NCBI RefSeq assembly: GCF_000423025.1
Contig: NZ_AUHE01000018.1
Location: forward strand, 21,107-85,106
Origin: Gordonia shandongensis DSM 45094
GTDB lineage: Bacteria > Actinomycetota > Actinomycetes > Mycobacteriales > Mycobacteriaceae
Direction: 5' to 3'
Length of the DNA stretch: 64,000 nucleotides
Both the position numbers and the translations under genes were made by a program. Position 1 is the first letter of the stretch. Each line of letters opens with the position of its first letter. The notes beneath the pieces are model-generated. The model was not told the origin of the DNA. It was given only the letters and a program-made list of their open reading frames with translations, and searched no databases. This document shows positions 47,426-56,412 of the stretch, piece after piece.

Positions 47426-48490
47426 ATGGATCGCGTCAAGGCGCTCACCGCGCAGGCCAAGGCTCTGTACGAGAACCTCCTGGAGCGATGGACGTGGCTC
47501 GCCCACGTGCTCAGGATGCTGGAGTGGTACACGGAGCGGCGGGGCAACGCGTACGCCGCCGCGATCAGCTTCACCGGAATCCTCGCGATGGTCCCGATCC
47601 TCATGGTGTCGTTCTCCGTGGGCGCCTTCGTTCTCGCGTGGAACCCCGAACTCCTCGACACCGTCACCGACGCCGTCGTCGACGCGGCGCCCGGTGAACT
47701 CGGAAAGCAGCTCAACTCGGTGATCGACTCCGCCATCGCGTCGCGCACCACGGTCGGTGTGATCGGTCTGGTCACCGCGTCCCTGACCGGCATCGGCTGG
47801 ATGGGGCTGCTGCGGACCGCCCTCACCGAGATGTGGGGCGGGCGGCTCAAGACGAACGCGGTCATCAAGAAGCTCTACGACCTGGCGATGTTCGTGGTTC
47901 TCGGCCTGATGTTCGTGGCGACGATCGGCCTCACGGTTGTCTCCACCGGGCCGTTCGGAAAGCAGATCATGGAGTTCCTCGGGCTCGAGGAGACCACGGT
48001 CGGCTCGCTGCTGCTGCGGGTGGCCTCGATCCTCGTCTCGGTGGCCGCCACCTGGGCGTTGTTCATCGTGGTCCTCAAGGTCCTCCCGCGCAACGGGCTC
48101 TCCGTCTCGGCGATCCTCTGGCCGGCGCTGGCGACGGCGGTGATCTTCGAGATCCTCAAGTCGGTGGGTGGAATCTATCTGCGGTCGGTCCTGAGCAGTC
48201 CCGCCGGCGCCGCATTCGGCCCGATCATCGGTGTGATGGTCTTCGCCTACCTCGCCTCGCGGATCGTGCTCTACAGTGCCGCCTGGTGCGCGGCGGACAC
48301 CCGCAACGAGGGCTACATCATCGACGACGAGATGGAGTCGCGGCAGCCCGACCCGACCCCGGTGGTCCTGGCTCCGGTCTACGAGGCGCAGCCGCAGCGC
48401 GAAGCGCGACGGCTCGTCACGGCCGCCGGGGTGGGCGCGCTCGCCGCCGGTCTCGCGGGGGCCGCGGGTCTGCGCCGCCGCCGCGACTGA
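47426..48490 (+). CDS. yhjD: YhjD/YihY (BrkB)-family inner membrane protein
   Basis: The 354-residue protein has about six core transmembrane helices (about 40-290) with RRGNAYAAAISFTGILAMVP near the N-terminus and AAFGPIIGVMVFAYLASRIV near the end. The C-terminal tail carries a further short hydrophobic stretch. It corresponds to Rv3335c. Its role is unsettled; a lipid-related transport function has been proposed for the family. GAAGGGAACC precedes the ATG. Confidence 0.88.
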   Translation: MDRVKALTAQAKALYENLLERWTWLAHVLRMLEWYTERRGNAYAAAISFTGILAMVPILMVSFSVGAFVLAWNPELLDTVTDAVVDAAPGELGKQLNSVIDSAIASRTTVGVIGLVTASLTGIGWMGLLRTALTEMWGGRLKTNAVIKKLYDLAMFVVLGLMFVATIGLTVVSTGPFGKQIMEFLGLEETTVGSLLLRVASILVSVAATWALFIVVLKVLPRNGLSVSAILWPALATAVIFEILKSVGGIYLRSVLSSPAGAAFGPIIGVMVFAYLASRIVLYSAAWCAADTRNEGYIIDDEMESRQPDPTPVVLAPVYEAQPQREARRLVTAAGVGALAAGLAGAAGLRRRRD

Positions 48491-48541
48491 CGGTCGACCC
48501 CGCCGCCCGGTCGACCCCGCCGCCCGGTCAATCCCGCCGCC
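48491..48541. repeat. Three 17-bp tandem repeats at convergent gene ends
   Basis: Units 48491-48507 and 48508-48524 are identical (CGGTCGACCCCGCCGCC); 48525-48541 differs at three bases and contains the dacB stop codon. Confidence 0.9.
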
Positions 48542-49826
48542 GCGACCGCACGGTGAGCAACCAGACGGCGCCGGCGGCGGCGAGCACCGCGGCCACGGCG
48601 CCGACGGCGATCCACACGCGTCCCGACGACGCGGAGTCGTTGGCCGACGCGGTCTTCGTCTCCGGCGCGTGCAGCGGCGACCGCTGCGAGTCCTCGTCGA
48701 CCGCGAGGGACCCCACCGAGACGTCGCGGGGTGCGGCGAAACCGTAGTCGAGCATCCGCTCGGCCTGGTCGAAGTACGAGTTGCCGGCGTAGTTGAGCCC
48801 GTACATCTGGACGATGAGCACCGACCGGCCGTCCCGCGTCACCGCGCCGACGAACGTCTTGCGGGCGTCGTCGGTGAAGCCGGTCTTGCCGCCGAGCATG
48901 CCGGGGTAGCCGTCGCGCAGCAGGGAGTTCGACGTGCCCATCGTGTATCCCGGGTGGTCCTCGTCGCCGGGGACGTCCTTCTGCTTGGGGTACCCGGGGA
49001 ACTCGTAGGTCCGCAGCGCGATCATGTGGCGGAAGTCTGCATTGCGCATGGCCTCCCGGAAGATGAGCGCCAGATCGTACGGAGACGTCGACATGCCGGC
49101 GGCGTCGAGCCCCGACGGGCTGGCCGCCCGGGTGTCGCGGGCGCCGAGGTCGGCGGCCTTCCGGTTCATCTTCTCGAGGGCGGTCGGCACGCCGCCGAGC
49201 TCACGGGCCAGGATGGCGGCGCAGTCGTTGCCGGAGACCATGAGGAGCCCGGTCATGATGTCGCGCAGCGTGTAGCGGCCGCCCGGGCCGACTCCGCACG
49301 AGTCGCCCTCGGCCGTCCAGTCCTCGGCGGTCGCGGTGACGGTGGTGTCCAGATCGATCTCCTCGAGCGCCGTGAGCGCCAGGAGCACCTTGATCGTGGA
49401 CGCCGGACGGTATCGGCCGTGCGGATCCTTCGCGGCGATCACGTCACCGGAGTCGAGGTCGGCGATCAGCCAGCCGGCGGAGGTCAGCCCGGACGGGACG
49501 TCGCCGGCGGCGGGGTCGGTCACCAGACCGCAGCCGGCGAGCCGCTCACCGCCCACGGCGGGCGTCGGCACGGGGAGCGGCGTCGGTGTCGTCTGTCCCG
49601 CGGGGACGACCTCCGAGGCGTCGACCGCGGGCGGCGTGCTCGTCCGGTGCGGACAGTCGTCGGTGGCGGGGGTGGTCATCGGGACGGTGGTCGGATCGAG
49701 TCCGGCCGTCGGCTCGGCCGATGCGGCGCCCGCACCCGAGAGCAGCGTGCTCGCCACGACGGCCGCCGCGGCGAGCACGGCCGCGGGCGGGTACGGCGAA
49801 CGAATGGTGGTCGTGAGAATCCGCAT
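48528..49826 (-). CDS. dacB: D-alanyl-D-alanine carboxypeptidase (penicillin-binding protein)
   Basis: The 432-residue exported enzyme trims pentapeptide in peptidoglycan. The signal peptide (about 1-37) ends near AASA. A Thr/Pro-rich spacer leads to the catalytic domain with Ser143-Lys146 (PASTIK), SGN (about 199-201) and KTG (GGKTGF, about 316). A C-terminal helix (about 402-424) followed by RSRRRD anchors it in the membrane. It matches the dacB1 neighbourhood of mycobacteria (Rv3330). Confidence 0.93.
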   Translation of the reverse strand: MRILTTTIRSPYPPAAVLAAAAVVASTLLSGAGAASAEPTAGLDPTTVPMTTPATDDCPHRTSTPPAVDASEVVPAGQTTPTPLPVPTPAVGGERLAGCGLVTDPAAGDVPSGLTSAGWLIADLDSGDVIAAKDPHGRYRPASTIKVLLALTALEEIDLDTTVTATAEDWTAEGDSCGVGPGGRYTLRDIMTGLLMVSGNDCAAILARELGGVPTALEKMNRKAADLGARDTRAASPSGLDAAGMSTSPYDLALIFREAMRNADFRHMIALRTYEFPGYPKQKDVPGDEDHPGYTMGTSNSLLRDGYPGMLGGKTGFTDDARKTFVGAVTRDGRSVLIVQMYGLNYAGNSYFDQAERMLDYGFAAPRDVSVGSLAVDEDSQRSPLHAPETKTASANDSASSGRVWIAVGAVAAVLAAAGAVWLLTVRSRRRD

Positions 49827-49889
49827 GATGGGGGTCACCATACCGGGCGCGGCGTGACTCACCCGATCGACGGACCCGGACACACGACA

Positions 49890-49919
49890 CCGCCCGCGGC
49901 CGATGACGGCCGCGGGCGG
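49890..49919 (-). terminator. Intrinsic terminator of sdhCDAB
   Basis: CCGCCCGCGGCC (49890-49901) and its complement (49908-49919) form a perfect 12-bp stem around a 6-nt loop, 23 bp past the sdhB stop. Confidence 0.85.
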
Positions 49920-49942
49920 AGTCTGGGCTGCAGAGAAGGTCT

Positions 49943-50722
49943 CTAGCGGGCGAACATCAGTGCACGCTTGACTTCCTGGATCGCCTGGGTCACCTGGATG
50001 CCGCGGGGGCACGCGTCGGTGCAGTTGAACGTGGTGCGGCAGCGCCACACACCGTCGACGTCGTTGAGGATGTCGAGCCGCTCGGCGGCGCCCTCGTCAC
50101 GGCTGTCGAAGATGAAGCGATGCGCGTTCACGATCGCGGCCGGACCGAAGTAGCTGCCCTCGTTCCAGAACACCGGGCAACTCGTGGTGCAGCACGCGCA
50201 CAGAATGCACTTGGTGGTGTCGTCGAACCGTGCGCGGTCCTCGGGCGACTGCAGGTTCTCGCGCGTCGGCTCGTGGTTCTCACCGCTGGTCACCAGGAAC
50301 GGCTTGATCGCGCGGTAGGCGTCGAAGAAGGGCTCCATGTCGACCACGAGGTCCTTCTCCACCGGGAGCCCCTTGATGGGCTCGATGGTGATCGTGAGCT
50401 CCTTGGACGGATCCTTCGGCAGCATGTCCTTCATGAGGATCTTGCAGGCCAGCCGGTTGACGCCGTTGACACGCACGGCGTCCGAGCCGCACACGCCGTG
50501 TGCGCAGCTGCGTCGGAAGGTGAGCGTGCCGTCGAGGTACCCCTTCGTGTACAGCAGGAGGGTCAGCAGGCGGTCGGACGGGAGCGCCGGCACGCGGAAG
50601 CTCTCGAAGCCCTGGGCGTCGGGATCCTCCGGGTTGAAGCGGTAGATCTTCAACGTGACCATCGTCGCCTCCGGCGGCACCGGGGGTGCGACATTGGCAT
50701 TGTTCTCGATGGTGGCAGTCAT
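49943..50722 (-). CDS. sdhB: Succinate dehydrogenase iron-sulfur subunit
   Basis: The 259-residue subunit passes electrons from SdhA to the membrane. The [2Fe-2S] cysteines are in SCAHGVCGSDA and LACK. The [4Fe-4S] and [3Fe-4S] clusters are held by CILCACCTTSCPVF and CRTTFNCTDACPRG. The ATG shares one base with the sdhA stop. It is the last gene of sdhCDAB, matching Rv3319. Confidence 0.97.
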   Translation of the reverse strand: MTATIENNANVAPPVPPEATMVTLKIYRFNPEDPDAQGFESFRVPALPSDRLLTLLLYTKGYLDGTLTFRRSCAHGVCGSDAVRVNGVNRLACKILMKDMLPKDPSKELTITIEPIKGLPVEKDLVVDMEPFFDAYRAIKPFLVTSGENHEPTRENLQSPEDRARFDDTTKCILCACCTTSCPVFWNEGSYFGPAAIVNAHRFIFDSRDEGAAERLDILNDVDGVWRCRTTFNCTDACPRGIQVTQAIQEVKRALMFAR

Positions 50723-52476
50723 CAGTACTTCCGCTCCTTCGGCTCGTAGCGAGTGATGACGACGGGCTTGTAGTCGAGCTCGATGTCCGAGATCAGTCCC
50801 TCGCCCTTCTTGTAGGCCATGGTGTGGACCAGGAAGTTCTTGTCGTCGCGGTCGGGGTAGTCCTCGCGGGCGTGGCCGCCGCGGGTCTCCTTGCGGTTGA
50901 GCGCACCGACGACGGTGACCTCGGCCAACTCCAGCAGGAATCCCAGCTCGATGGCCTCCAGGAGGTCGGAGTTGAACCGCTTGCCCTTGTCGGTGACGGT
51001 GAGGTGGTCGTAACGCTCCTTGAGCGCGCGGACGTCCTCGAGCGCCTTGGTGAGCGTCTCCTCGGTGCGGAACACCGCGGCGTTGTCGTTCATCGTCTGC
51101 TGCAGCTCGGTGCGGATCGCCATGACGTTCTCGTGACCGTGATCGCTGAGCATCTGGGCGATCCAGTCCTGGACCATCCCGTCGGGGTTGTCCTCGAGCT
51201 CCACGAAGTCCGACTCGTTGGCGTACTCCGCGGCGGCGAGGCCGGCGCGGCGGCCGAAGACGTTGATGTCGAGCAGCGAGTTGGTGCCGAGACGGTTGGC
51301 GCCGTGCACCGAGACGCACGCGCACTCACCGGCGGCGAACAGGCCGTGGACCACCTGGTCGTTGTTCGCCAGGACCTGTCCGTTGATGTTGGTGGGGATG
51401 CCGCCCATCACGTAGTGACAGGTCGGGTACACCGGGACGAGCTCCTTGACGGGGTCCACGCCGAGGTAGGTGCGCGAGAACTCCATGATGTCGGGGAGCT
51501 TGGCCATCAGCGTCTCCTCCGGGATGTGGCGGACATCCAGGTGGACGTAGTCCTTGTTGGGGCCGCAGCCGCGGCCTTCGAGGACTTCGAGGACCATCGA
51601 CCGGGCGACGATGTCGCGGGGTGCGAGGTCCTTGATGGTGGGGGCGTAGCGCTCCATGAAGCGTTCGCCGCTCTCGTTGCGCAGGATGCCGCCCTCACCG
51701 CGGACGCCCTCGGTGATGAGGATGCCGAGGCCGGCCAGACCCGTCGGGTGGAACTGGTGGAACTCCATGTCCTCCAGCGGCAGACCCTTGCGGAATACGA
51801 TGCCCATGCCGTCACCGGTGAGGGTGTGGGCGTTGGAGGTGACCTTGTACATGCGGCCCGAGCCGCCGGTGGCGAACACGATCGACTTCGCGTGGAAGAC
51901 GTGGATCTCGCCGGTGGCCAGCTCGTAGGCGACGACGCCGTTGGCGACGGGCTCGCCGTTCTCGTCGGTCGTCATGTTGATGTCGAGCGCGTAGAACTCG
52001 TTGTAGAACTCGACGTTGTGCTTGACGCAGTTCTGGTACAGGGTCTGCAGGATCATGTGGCCGGTGCGGTCGGCGGCGTAGCAGGCGCGACGGACCGGCG
52101 ACTTGCCGTGATCACGGGTGTGGCCGCCGAATCGACGCTGGTCGATCTTGCCTTCGGGCGTGCGGTTGAACGGGAGGCCCATCTTCTCCAGGTCGAGGAC
52201 CGCGTCGATGGCCTCCTTGGCCATCAGCTCGGCCGCATCCTGGTCGACGATGTAGTCGCCGCCCTTGACCGTGTCGTAGGTGTGCCACTCCCAGTTGTCC
52301 TCCTCGACGTTCGCGAGGGCGGCGCACATGCCGCCCTGGGCGGCGCCGGTGTGGGAGCGGGTGGGGTAGAGCTTGGTCAGGACTGCGGTCCGGGCGCGGG
52401 GCGCGGCTTCGAGAGCGGCGCGCATCCCGGCGCCGCCGGCGCCGACGATGACCACGTCATAGCGGTGTTCCTGCAT
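50722..52476 (-). CDS. sdhA: Succinate dehydrogenase flavoprotein subunit
   Basis: The 584-residue subunit oxidises succinate to fumarate. The FAD fold starts at VVIVGAGGAGMRAALEA. The covalent FAD His is in RSHTGAAQGGM, and the active-site segment HGANRLGTNSLLD is intact. The C-terminal domain has YKKGEG and DYKPV. It is in the operon sdhC-sdhD-sdhA-sdhB and acts at the inner face of the membrane. Confidence 0.97.
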   Translation of the reverse strand: MQEHRYDVVIVGAGGAGMRAALEAAPRARTAVLTKLYPTRSHTGAAQGGMCAALANVEEDNWEWHTYDTVKGGDYIVDQDAAELMAKEAIDAVLDLEKMGLPFNRTPEGKIDQRRFGGHTRDHGKSPVRRACYAADRTGHMILQTLYQNCVKHNVEFYNEFYALDINMTTDENGEPVANGVVAYELATGEIHVFHAKSIVFATGGSGRMYKVTSNAHTLTGDGMGIVFRKGLPLEDMEFHQFHPTGLAGLGILITEGVRGEGGILRNESGERFMERYAPTIKDLAPRDIVARSMVLEVLEGRGCGPNKDYVHLDVRHIPEETLMAKLPDIMEFSRTYLGVDPVKELVPVYPTCHYVMGGIPTNINGQVLANNDQVVHGLFAAGECACVSVHGANRLGTNSLLDINVFGRRAGLAAAEYANESDFVELEDNPDGMVQDWIAQMLSDHGHENVMAIRTELQQTMNDNAAVFRTEETLTKALEDVRALKERYDHLTVTDKGKRFNSDLLEAIELGFLLELAEVTVVGALNRKETRGGHAREDYPDRDDKNFLVHTMAYKKGEGLISDIELDYKPVVITRYEPKERKY

Positions 52477-52492
52477 TGGTTTTCAGTTCTCC

Positions 52493-52924
52493 TTAGCTGC
52501 TGGCGCCGAAGGTCAGGATCGCGTAGGTGCCCATGATCAGCACGAGGATCATGGAGAGGGCGAGCAGGACGTTGAGCCAGAAGCGGGTCGAGTCCTTGCG
52601 CGAGTAGTCGGCGATGACGGTGCGGACGCCGTTGCCGCCGTGCAGCTGGGCGAGCCAGAGCATGGTGAGGTCCCAGATCTGCCAGAATGGCGACTTCCAG
52701 CGATCGACGACGAAGCCGGCGTCGATGCGGTGCACGCCGTCGTCCAGCATCAGCATGATGAACATGTGGCCGAACGTGAGGATGATCAGGGCGATGCCCG
52801 AGAAGCGCATGAACAGCCATGCGTTCTTCTCGAAGTTGCCGCGGTTGCGGACGCGCGGAGCGTTCGGTGCGTCCAGGCTGGCCGGGCGATCGTACGAGGT
52901 GCCGAGGGTCTTGACTTCAGTCAT
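52493..52924 (-). CDS. sdhD: Succinate dehydrogenase membrane anchor SdhD
   Basis: The 143-residue protein has three transmembrane helices (about 33-55, 78-96 and 118-138), with WLFMRFSGIALIILTFGHMF as the first. A conserved His in FGHMF may ligate heme b. It lies between sdhC and sdhA, matching Rv3317. Confidence 0.93.
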   Translation of the reverse strand: MTEVKTLGTSYDRPASLDAPNAPRVRNRGNFEKNAWLFMRFSGIALIILTFGHMFIMLMLDDGVHRIDAGFVVDRWKSPFWQIWDLTMLWLAQLHGGNGVRTVIADYSRKDSTRFWLNVLLALSMILVLIMGTYAILTFGASS

Positions 52925-52939
52925 TGGTCTGACGCTCCT

Positions 52940-53347
52940 TTAGAACGCGTGGGTGAACAGGAGCTGGAGCATGCGCACGGCTCCGGCGATGAACGCGATC
53001 GCGAAGATCGTGAGGATCACCCAGAGCAGCTGGCGCTGCAGCCTGGCACCCTTCGACCAGAAGTCGATCAGGATGACGCGCAGGCCGTTGAGCGCGTGGT
53101 AGAGCACGCAGAAGACCAGCCCGATCTCCATGAGACCGATCAGCGGCGTCTTGTAGGTGTTGATCACCTCGGTGTAGGTGTCCTGGTTCACCCGGATGAC
53201 GGCGGTGTCGAGCACGTGAACGAACAGGAAGAAGAAGATGGTCACGCCGGTGATGCGGTGCAGCACCCAGGACCACATGCCAGGGTCGCCCCTGTACAGA
53301 GAGCGCTTACGCACCGGTGCCGGTGCAACCTCGGTGGGGGTGCTCAT
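52940..53347 (-). CDS. sdhC: Succinate dehydrogenase cytochrome b556 subunit SdhC
   Basis: The 135-residue subunit has three transmembrane helices (about 28-52, 68-90 and 107-130). The quinone-site SWVLHRITG and the heme ligand region VLYHALNGLR are present. ATG 53347 begins MSTPTEVAPAPVRKR. It is first in the operon; the region upstream contains an iron-box-like site. Confidence 0.95.
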   Translation of the reverse strand: MSTPTEVAPAPVRKRSLYRGDPGMWSWVLHRITGVTIFFFLFVHVLDTAVIRVNQDTYTEVINTYKTPLIGLMEIGLVFCVLYHALNGLRVILIDFWSKGARLQRQLLWVILTIFAIAFIAGAVRMLQLLFTHAF

Positions 53348-53498
53348 CGCGAAACTACGCCTCCAGTGTCGTCGACTCATTGGATGGGGCCGCTGGCGAT
53401 CGGGAAGGTCGCGGGGGACCCAATGCACCTGACTCTAAACCTAAGCTGAGTCCGGTCGTAAATTGCCTGAGCAATGTGATCAAACTCCACACTTTTAA

Positions 53499-53517
53499 TT
53501 AGGTGTGCCTTACCTTT
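53499..53517. promoter_or_regulatory. Candidate IdeR/DtxR iron box between sdhC and cdd
   Basis: The minus strand reads AAAGGTAAGGCACACCTAA, matching the consensus TTAGGTTAGGCTAACCTAA at 14 of 19 positions. It lies about 150 bp upstream of sdhC and 17-27 bp before cdd. A further TTAGGTTTAG lies near 53440-53450 on the minus strand. Confidence 0.5.
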
Positions 53518-53543
53518 AATGGCGGACGGGAAAGATGGGCGAA

Positions 53544-54008
53544 ATGGCCGACGAAATCGATGTCGCACAATTGCGTGACACCGCAAAAGCCGTGATGACC
53601 AGGGCGTATGCACCTTACTCGCGGTTCAGTGTCGGTGCGGCCGGCATCACATCGACCGGGCAGATCGTCTCCGGTGCCAATGTGGAGAACGTCTCATACG
53701 GTTTGGGCGTGTGCGCGGAGGTCTCGATGGTGTGTTCCGCGGTCGCCGCCGGTGCACTCGGAACGACCGACGACGCACCGCGCCCCACGCTCCGGGCCGT
53801 GAGCGTCTCCGACGGCCGCGGCCACGTGCTCACCCCGTGCGGACGCTGCCGCCAGGTGCTCCGCGAATTCGGCGGAGACGACCTCCTCGTCGACACCGCC
53901 GACGGGCCGCGTCGACTCGGGACCCTGCTGCCCGACGCCTTCGGGCCCGACCATCTGCGGGACGCGGCGCGCCCGGCGACCGCACACCGCCCGGAGACCG
54001 GCCGATGA
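53544..54008 (+). CDS. cdd: Cytidine deaminase
   Basis: The 154-residue zinc enzyme deaminates cytidine and deoxycytidine. Zinc ligands are Cys in GVCAEVS and two Cys in TPCGRCRQVL; the catalytic Glu is in CAE. NVENVSYGLGV is typical. I chose ATG 53544 because GGGAAAG lies 9 bases upstream; ATG 53535 is possible. The stop overlaps the deoA ATG (ATGA). It heads the nucleoside salvage unit cdd-deoA. Confidence 0.94.
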   Translation: MADEIDVAQLRDTAKAVMTRAYAPYSRFSVGAAGITSTGQIVSGANVENVSYGLGVCAEVSMVCSAVAAGALGTTDDAPRPTLRAVSVSDGRGHVLTPCGRCRQVLREFGGDDLLVDTADGPRRLGTLLPDAFGPDHLRDAARPATAHRPETGR

Positions 54009-55330
54009 GCCGCACCGACCCCGTCGGGATCATCACCGCGAAACGCGACGGCGCCGACCTCGACGACGAGCAGATCCGCAGCGTGATCGCCGGATACACC
54101 GCGGGAACCGTCGCACCGGAACAGATGTCGGCGCTCCTGATGGCCATCGTCTGGCGCGGTCTGACCCGGCGGGAGACGGCCACGTGGACCCGATCGATGA
54201 TCGACACCGGCGTCCGCCTCGACTTCTCGGACCTGCGCCGCGACGGCCGTCCGCTCCCGACCGTCGACAAACACTCCACCGGGGGAGTCGGCGACACCGT
54301 CACCCTCACGCTGACCCCGCTCATCGCCTCCCACGGCGTCGCGGTCCCGCAACTGTCCGGTCGCGGACTCGGACACACCGGCGGCACCCTCGACAAACTC
54401 GAATCGATCCCCGGCTGGCGGGCCGACGTCGACGTCGACGAGATGCGCGCACTGCTGGAACGCACCGGAGCGGTCGTGTGCGCGGCCACCGCCGACCTGG
54501 TGCCCGCCGACCGGCTGCTCTACGCGCTGCGCGACGTGACCGGGACGGTCGCCTCCGTCCCGCTGATCGCGGCGAGCATCATGAGCAAGAAGATCGCCGA
54601 GGGCACCTCCGCCCTGGTCCTCGACGTCAAGGCGGGATCCGGCGCATTCATGACCTCCCTCGACGACGCCCGGCGGCTCGCCGAGATCATGGTGGCGCTC
54701 GGCGGCGACTCCGGAGTCCGGACCTCGGCGCTGATCACCGACATGTCCGCACCGCTCGGACGTTCCGCAGGCAACGCCGTCGAGGTCGCCGAGGCGCTCG
54801 AGGTCCTCGCCGGCGGCGGCCCCGCCGACATGGTCGAGCTGACCCTCGCGCTCGCCGCGGAGATGCTCGACGCCGCCGGTCTGTCCGACGTCGACCCCGC
54901 CGAGCATCTCGCCGACGGCCGGGCCATGGACTCCTGGCGGGCGATGATCGCCGGTCAGGGCGGCGACCCCGACGCACCCCTGCCCACACCCCGCCACACC
55001 CACGACGTGCTCGTCGCCGCCGACGGAGTCCTCACCGGTCTGGACGCCCTCGCGGTCGGGGAGGCGGCCTGGCTGCTCGGTGCGGGGCGCAGTCGCCCCG
55101 GCGACGCGGTGTCGTCCACCGCCGGAGTCACCTGGCACGCCGGAATCGGGGATCCCGTCCGGCGGGGCGCACCGCTGCTCACCCTGCACACCGACGATGA
55201 GGAGACGATCGATGCGGCAGTGCGGGCGCTGTCGGACGCGGTGACGATCGGGGAGCGTGCGGACACGGCGGCGCCGCGATCGCGGATCCTCGACCGGGTC
55301 GCCCCGGGCGGAACCGTCAGGACGCGGTGA
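54005..55330 (+). CDS. deoA: Thymidine/pyrimidine nucleoside phosphorylase
   Basis: The 441-residue enzyme splits thymidine and deoxyuridine to base and deoxyribose-1-phosphate. Family signatures are DKHSTGGVGDTVTL (about 87-100), SGRGLGHTGGTLDKLES (about 117-133) and SIMSKKIAEGTSALVLDVK. It is translationally coupled to cdd and matches Rv3314c. The 3' end overlaps the convergent GDPD gene by 14 bp. Confidence 0.96.
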   Translation: MSRTDPVGIITAKRDGADLDDEQIRSVIAGYTAGTVAPEQMSALLMAIVWRGLTRRETATWTRSMIDTGVRLDFSDLRRDGRPLPTVDKHSTGGVGDTVTLTLTPLIASHGVAVPQLSGRGLGHTGGTLDKLESIPGWRADVDVDEMRALLERTGAVVCAATADLVPADRLLYALRDVTGTVASVPLIAASIMSKKIAEGTSALVLDVKAGSGAFMTSLDDARRLAEIMVALGGDSGVRTSALITDMSAPLGRSAGNAVEVAEALEVLAGGGPADMVELTLALAAEMLDAAGLSDVDPAEHLADGRAMDSWRAMIAGQGGDPDAPLPTPRHTHDVLVAADGVLTGLDALAVGEAAWLLGAGRSRPGDAVSSTAGVTWHAGIGDPVRRGAPLLTLHTDDEETIDAAVRALSDAVTIGERADTAAPRSRILDRVAPGGTVRTR

Positions 55331-56321
55331 CTCGCGCTCGATGGGCGCGCGGCAGCGGCAGACCCCGGTCGGCGAGCACCGCGCGCAGGCGGGTCGGGTA
55401 GTCGGTGATGATCCCGTCGACACCGTGGTCGAGCTGGGCGATCATGTCGGACCGCTTGTTGACCGTCCACGGGATCACCCGGAGCCCCGCCGCGTGCGCG
55501 CGAGCCACCAGTGCGGCGTCCGACAGCGTGAAGTTCGGCGACAGGACGTCGAAGCCGGCATCTCGGACGGCGGCGACCACATCCCCGCCCCACCGGCGGT
55601 AGTCGACCGGACCGAGCCACACCGAACCGGGCTTCCATGTGCTCTCGTCGTACAGCGCGACGAGCGGAACACCCGGGGCGCGGGCCGCCACGAGCGGCAG
55701 ACTGCGCCAATCGAAACTCTGGATCTCGACTCGGTCGAGGACGTCGGCGCGACGGACCTCGCGGAGGATCGTCGACACGAACTGCTCCGGAGTGGCGCTC
55801 CGCGACCGGGCCTGTGCCTCGATCTTGGTCTCGATGTTGAACCGCACCCGGTTGCCGCGATACGTCGCAGCGAGGTCGAACAGCTGACGGAGCGTGGCGA
55901 TCCGATTGCCCCGCACCCGCTCGGCGGTGGGGAAGTCGGCCAGTCGACGGTCGCAGACCAGCGTGCTGATCTGTCGGTAGGTGAGGTCGTGGACGTCCTT
56001 GCCGACATACGGGAAGCTGCGGTCGCCGAACGACGCGGGAACGGTGTCGCGGCACTTGTCGGCCGAGATCTCCGGGTCGTGCCACACCAGCGGCACACCG
56101 TCGCGCGTCAGGACGATGTCGAGTTCGAGCGTCGTGACCCCCAGCTCGATGGATCGGGCGAAACCGTACAGGGACTCCTCGGTGTGCTCACCGCGACCAC
56201 CGCGATGCGACTGCAGATCGATCGCACCGTCGGGGGCGGCTGCGGCGAACGACGGCGGGACGCAGCACGCGATCGTCACGGCGATCAGCGCGGTGGTGAG
56301 GCGGCACAGACGGGATCTCAT
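55317..56321 (-). CDS. glpQ: Secreted glycerophosphodiester phosphodiesterase
   Basis: The 334-residue protein has a signal peptide (about 1-28, ending SFAAAA) and a GDPD barrel. Catalytic motifs are SHRGGRGEHTEES (about 38-50) and ELDIVLTRDGVPLVWHD (about 65-81). The later FNIETKIEAQ supplies a further metal or active-site Glu. It would hydrolyse glycerophosphodiesters outside the membrane to glycerol-3-phosphate. It lies between deoA and add but on the other strand. Confidence 0.92.
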   Translation of the reverse strand: MRSRLCRLTTALIAVTIACCVPPSFAAAAPDGAIDLQSHRGGRGEHTEESLYGFARSIELGVTTLELDIVLTRDGVPLVWHDPEISADKCRDTVPASFGDRSFPYVGKDVHDLTYRQISTLVCDRRLADFPTAERVRGNRIATLRQLFDLAATYRGNRVRFNIETKIEAQARSRSATPEQFVSTILREVRRADVLDRVEIQSFDWRSLPLVAARAPGVPLVALYDESTWKPGSVWLGPVDYRRWGGDVVAAVRDAGFDVLSPNFTLSDAALVARAHAAGLRVIPWTVNKRSDMIAQLDHGVDGIITDYPTRLRAVLADRGLPLPRAHRARVTAS

Positions 56322-56412
56322 GGCCGGGACGCTAATCGGGCCGGATGACGGCGCGGTGACCGCGGGGTGACCACCGGGTCAACGCCGCCGATCGGCGCTA
56401 CCGTCGGAGACC

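Noticed and set aside
50686..52536. 616-codon plus-strand frame opposite sdhA
   Set aside because: Val/Asp/His/Gly-rich shadow of sdhA; no family features and no start context.
53470..53496. CRP/GlxR site between sdhC and cdd
   Set aside because: TGTGA and CCACA-type halves are present, but the spacing is wrong for TGTGA-N6-TCACA.
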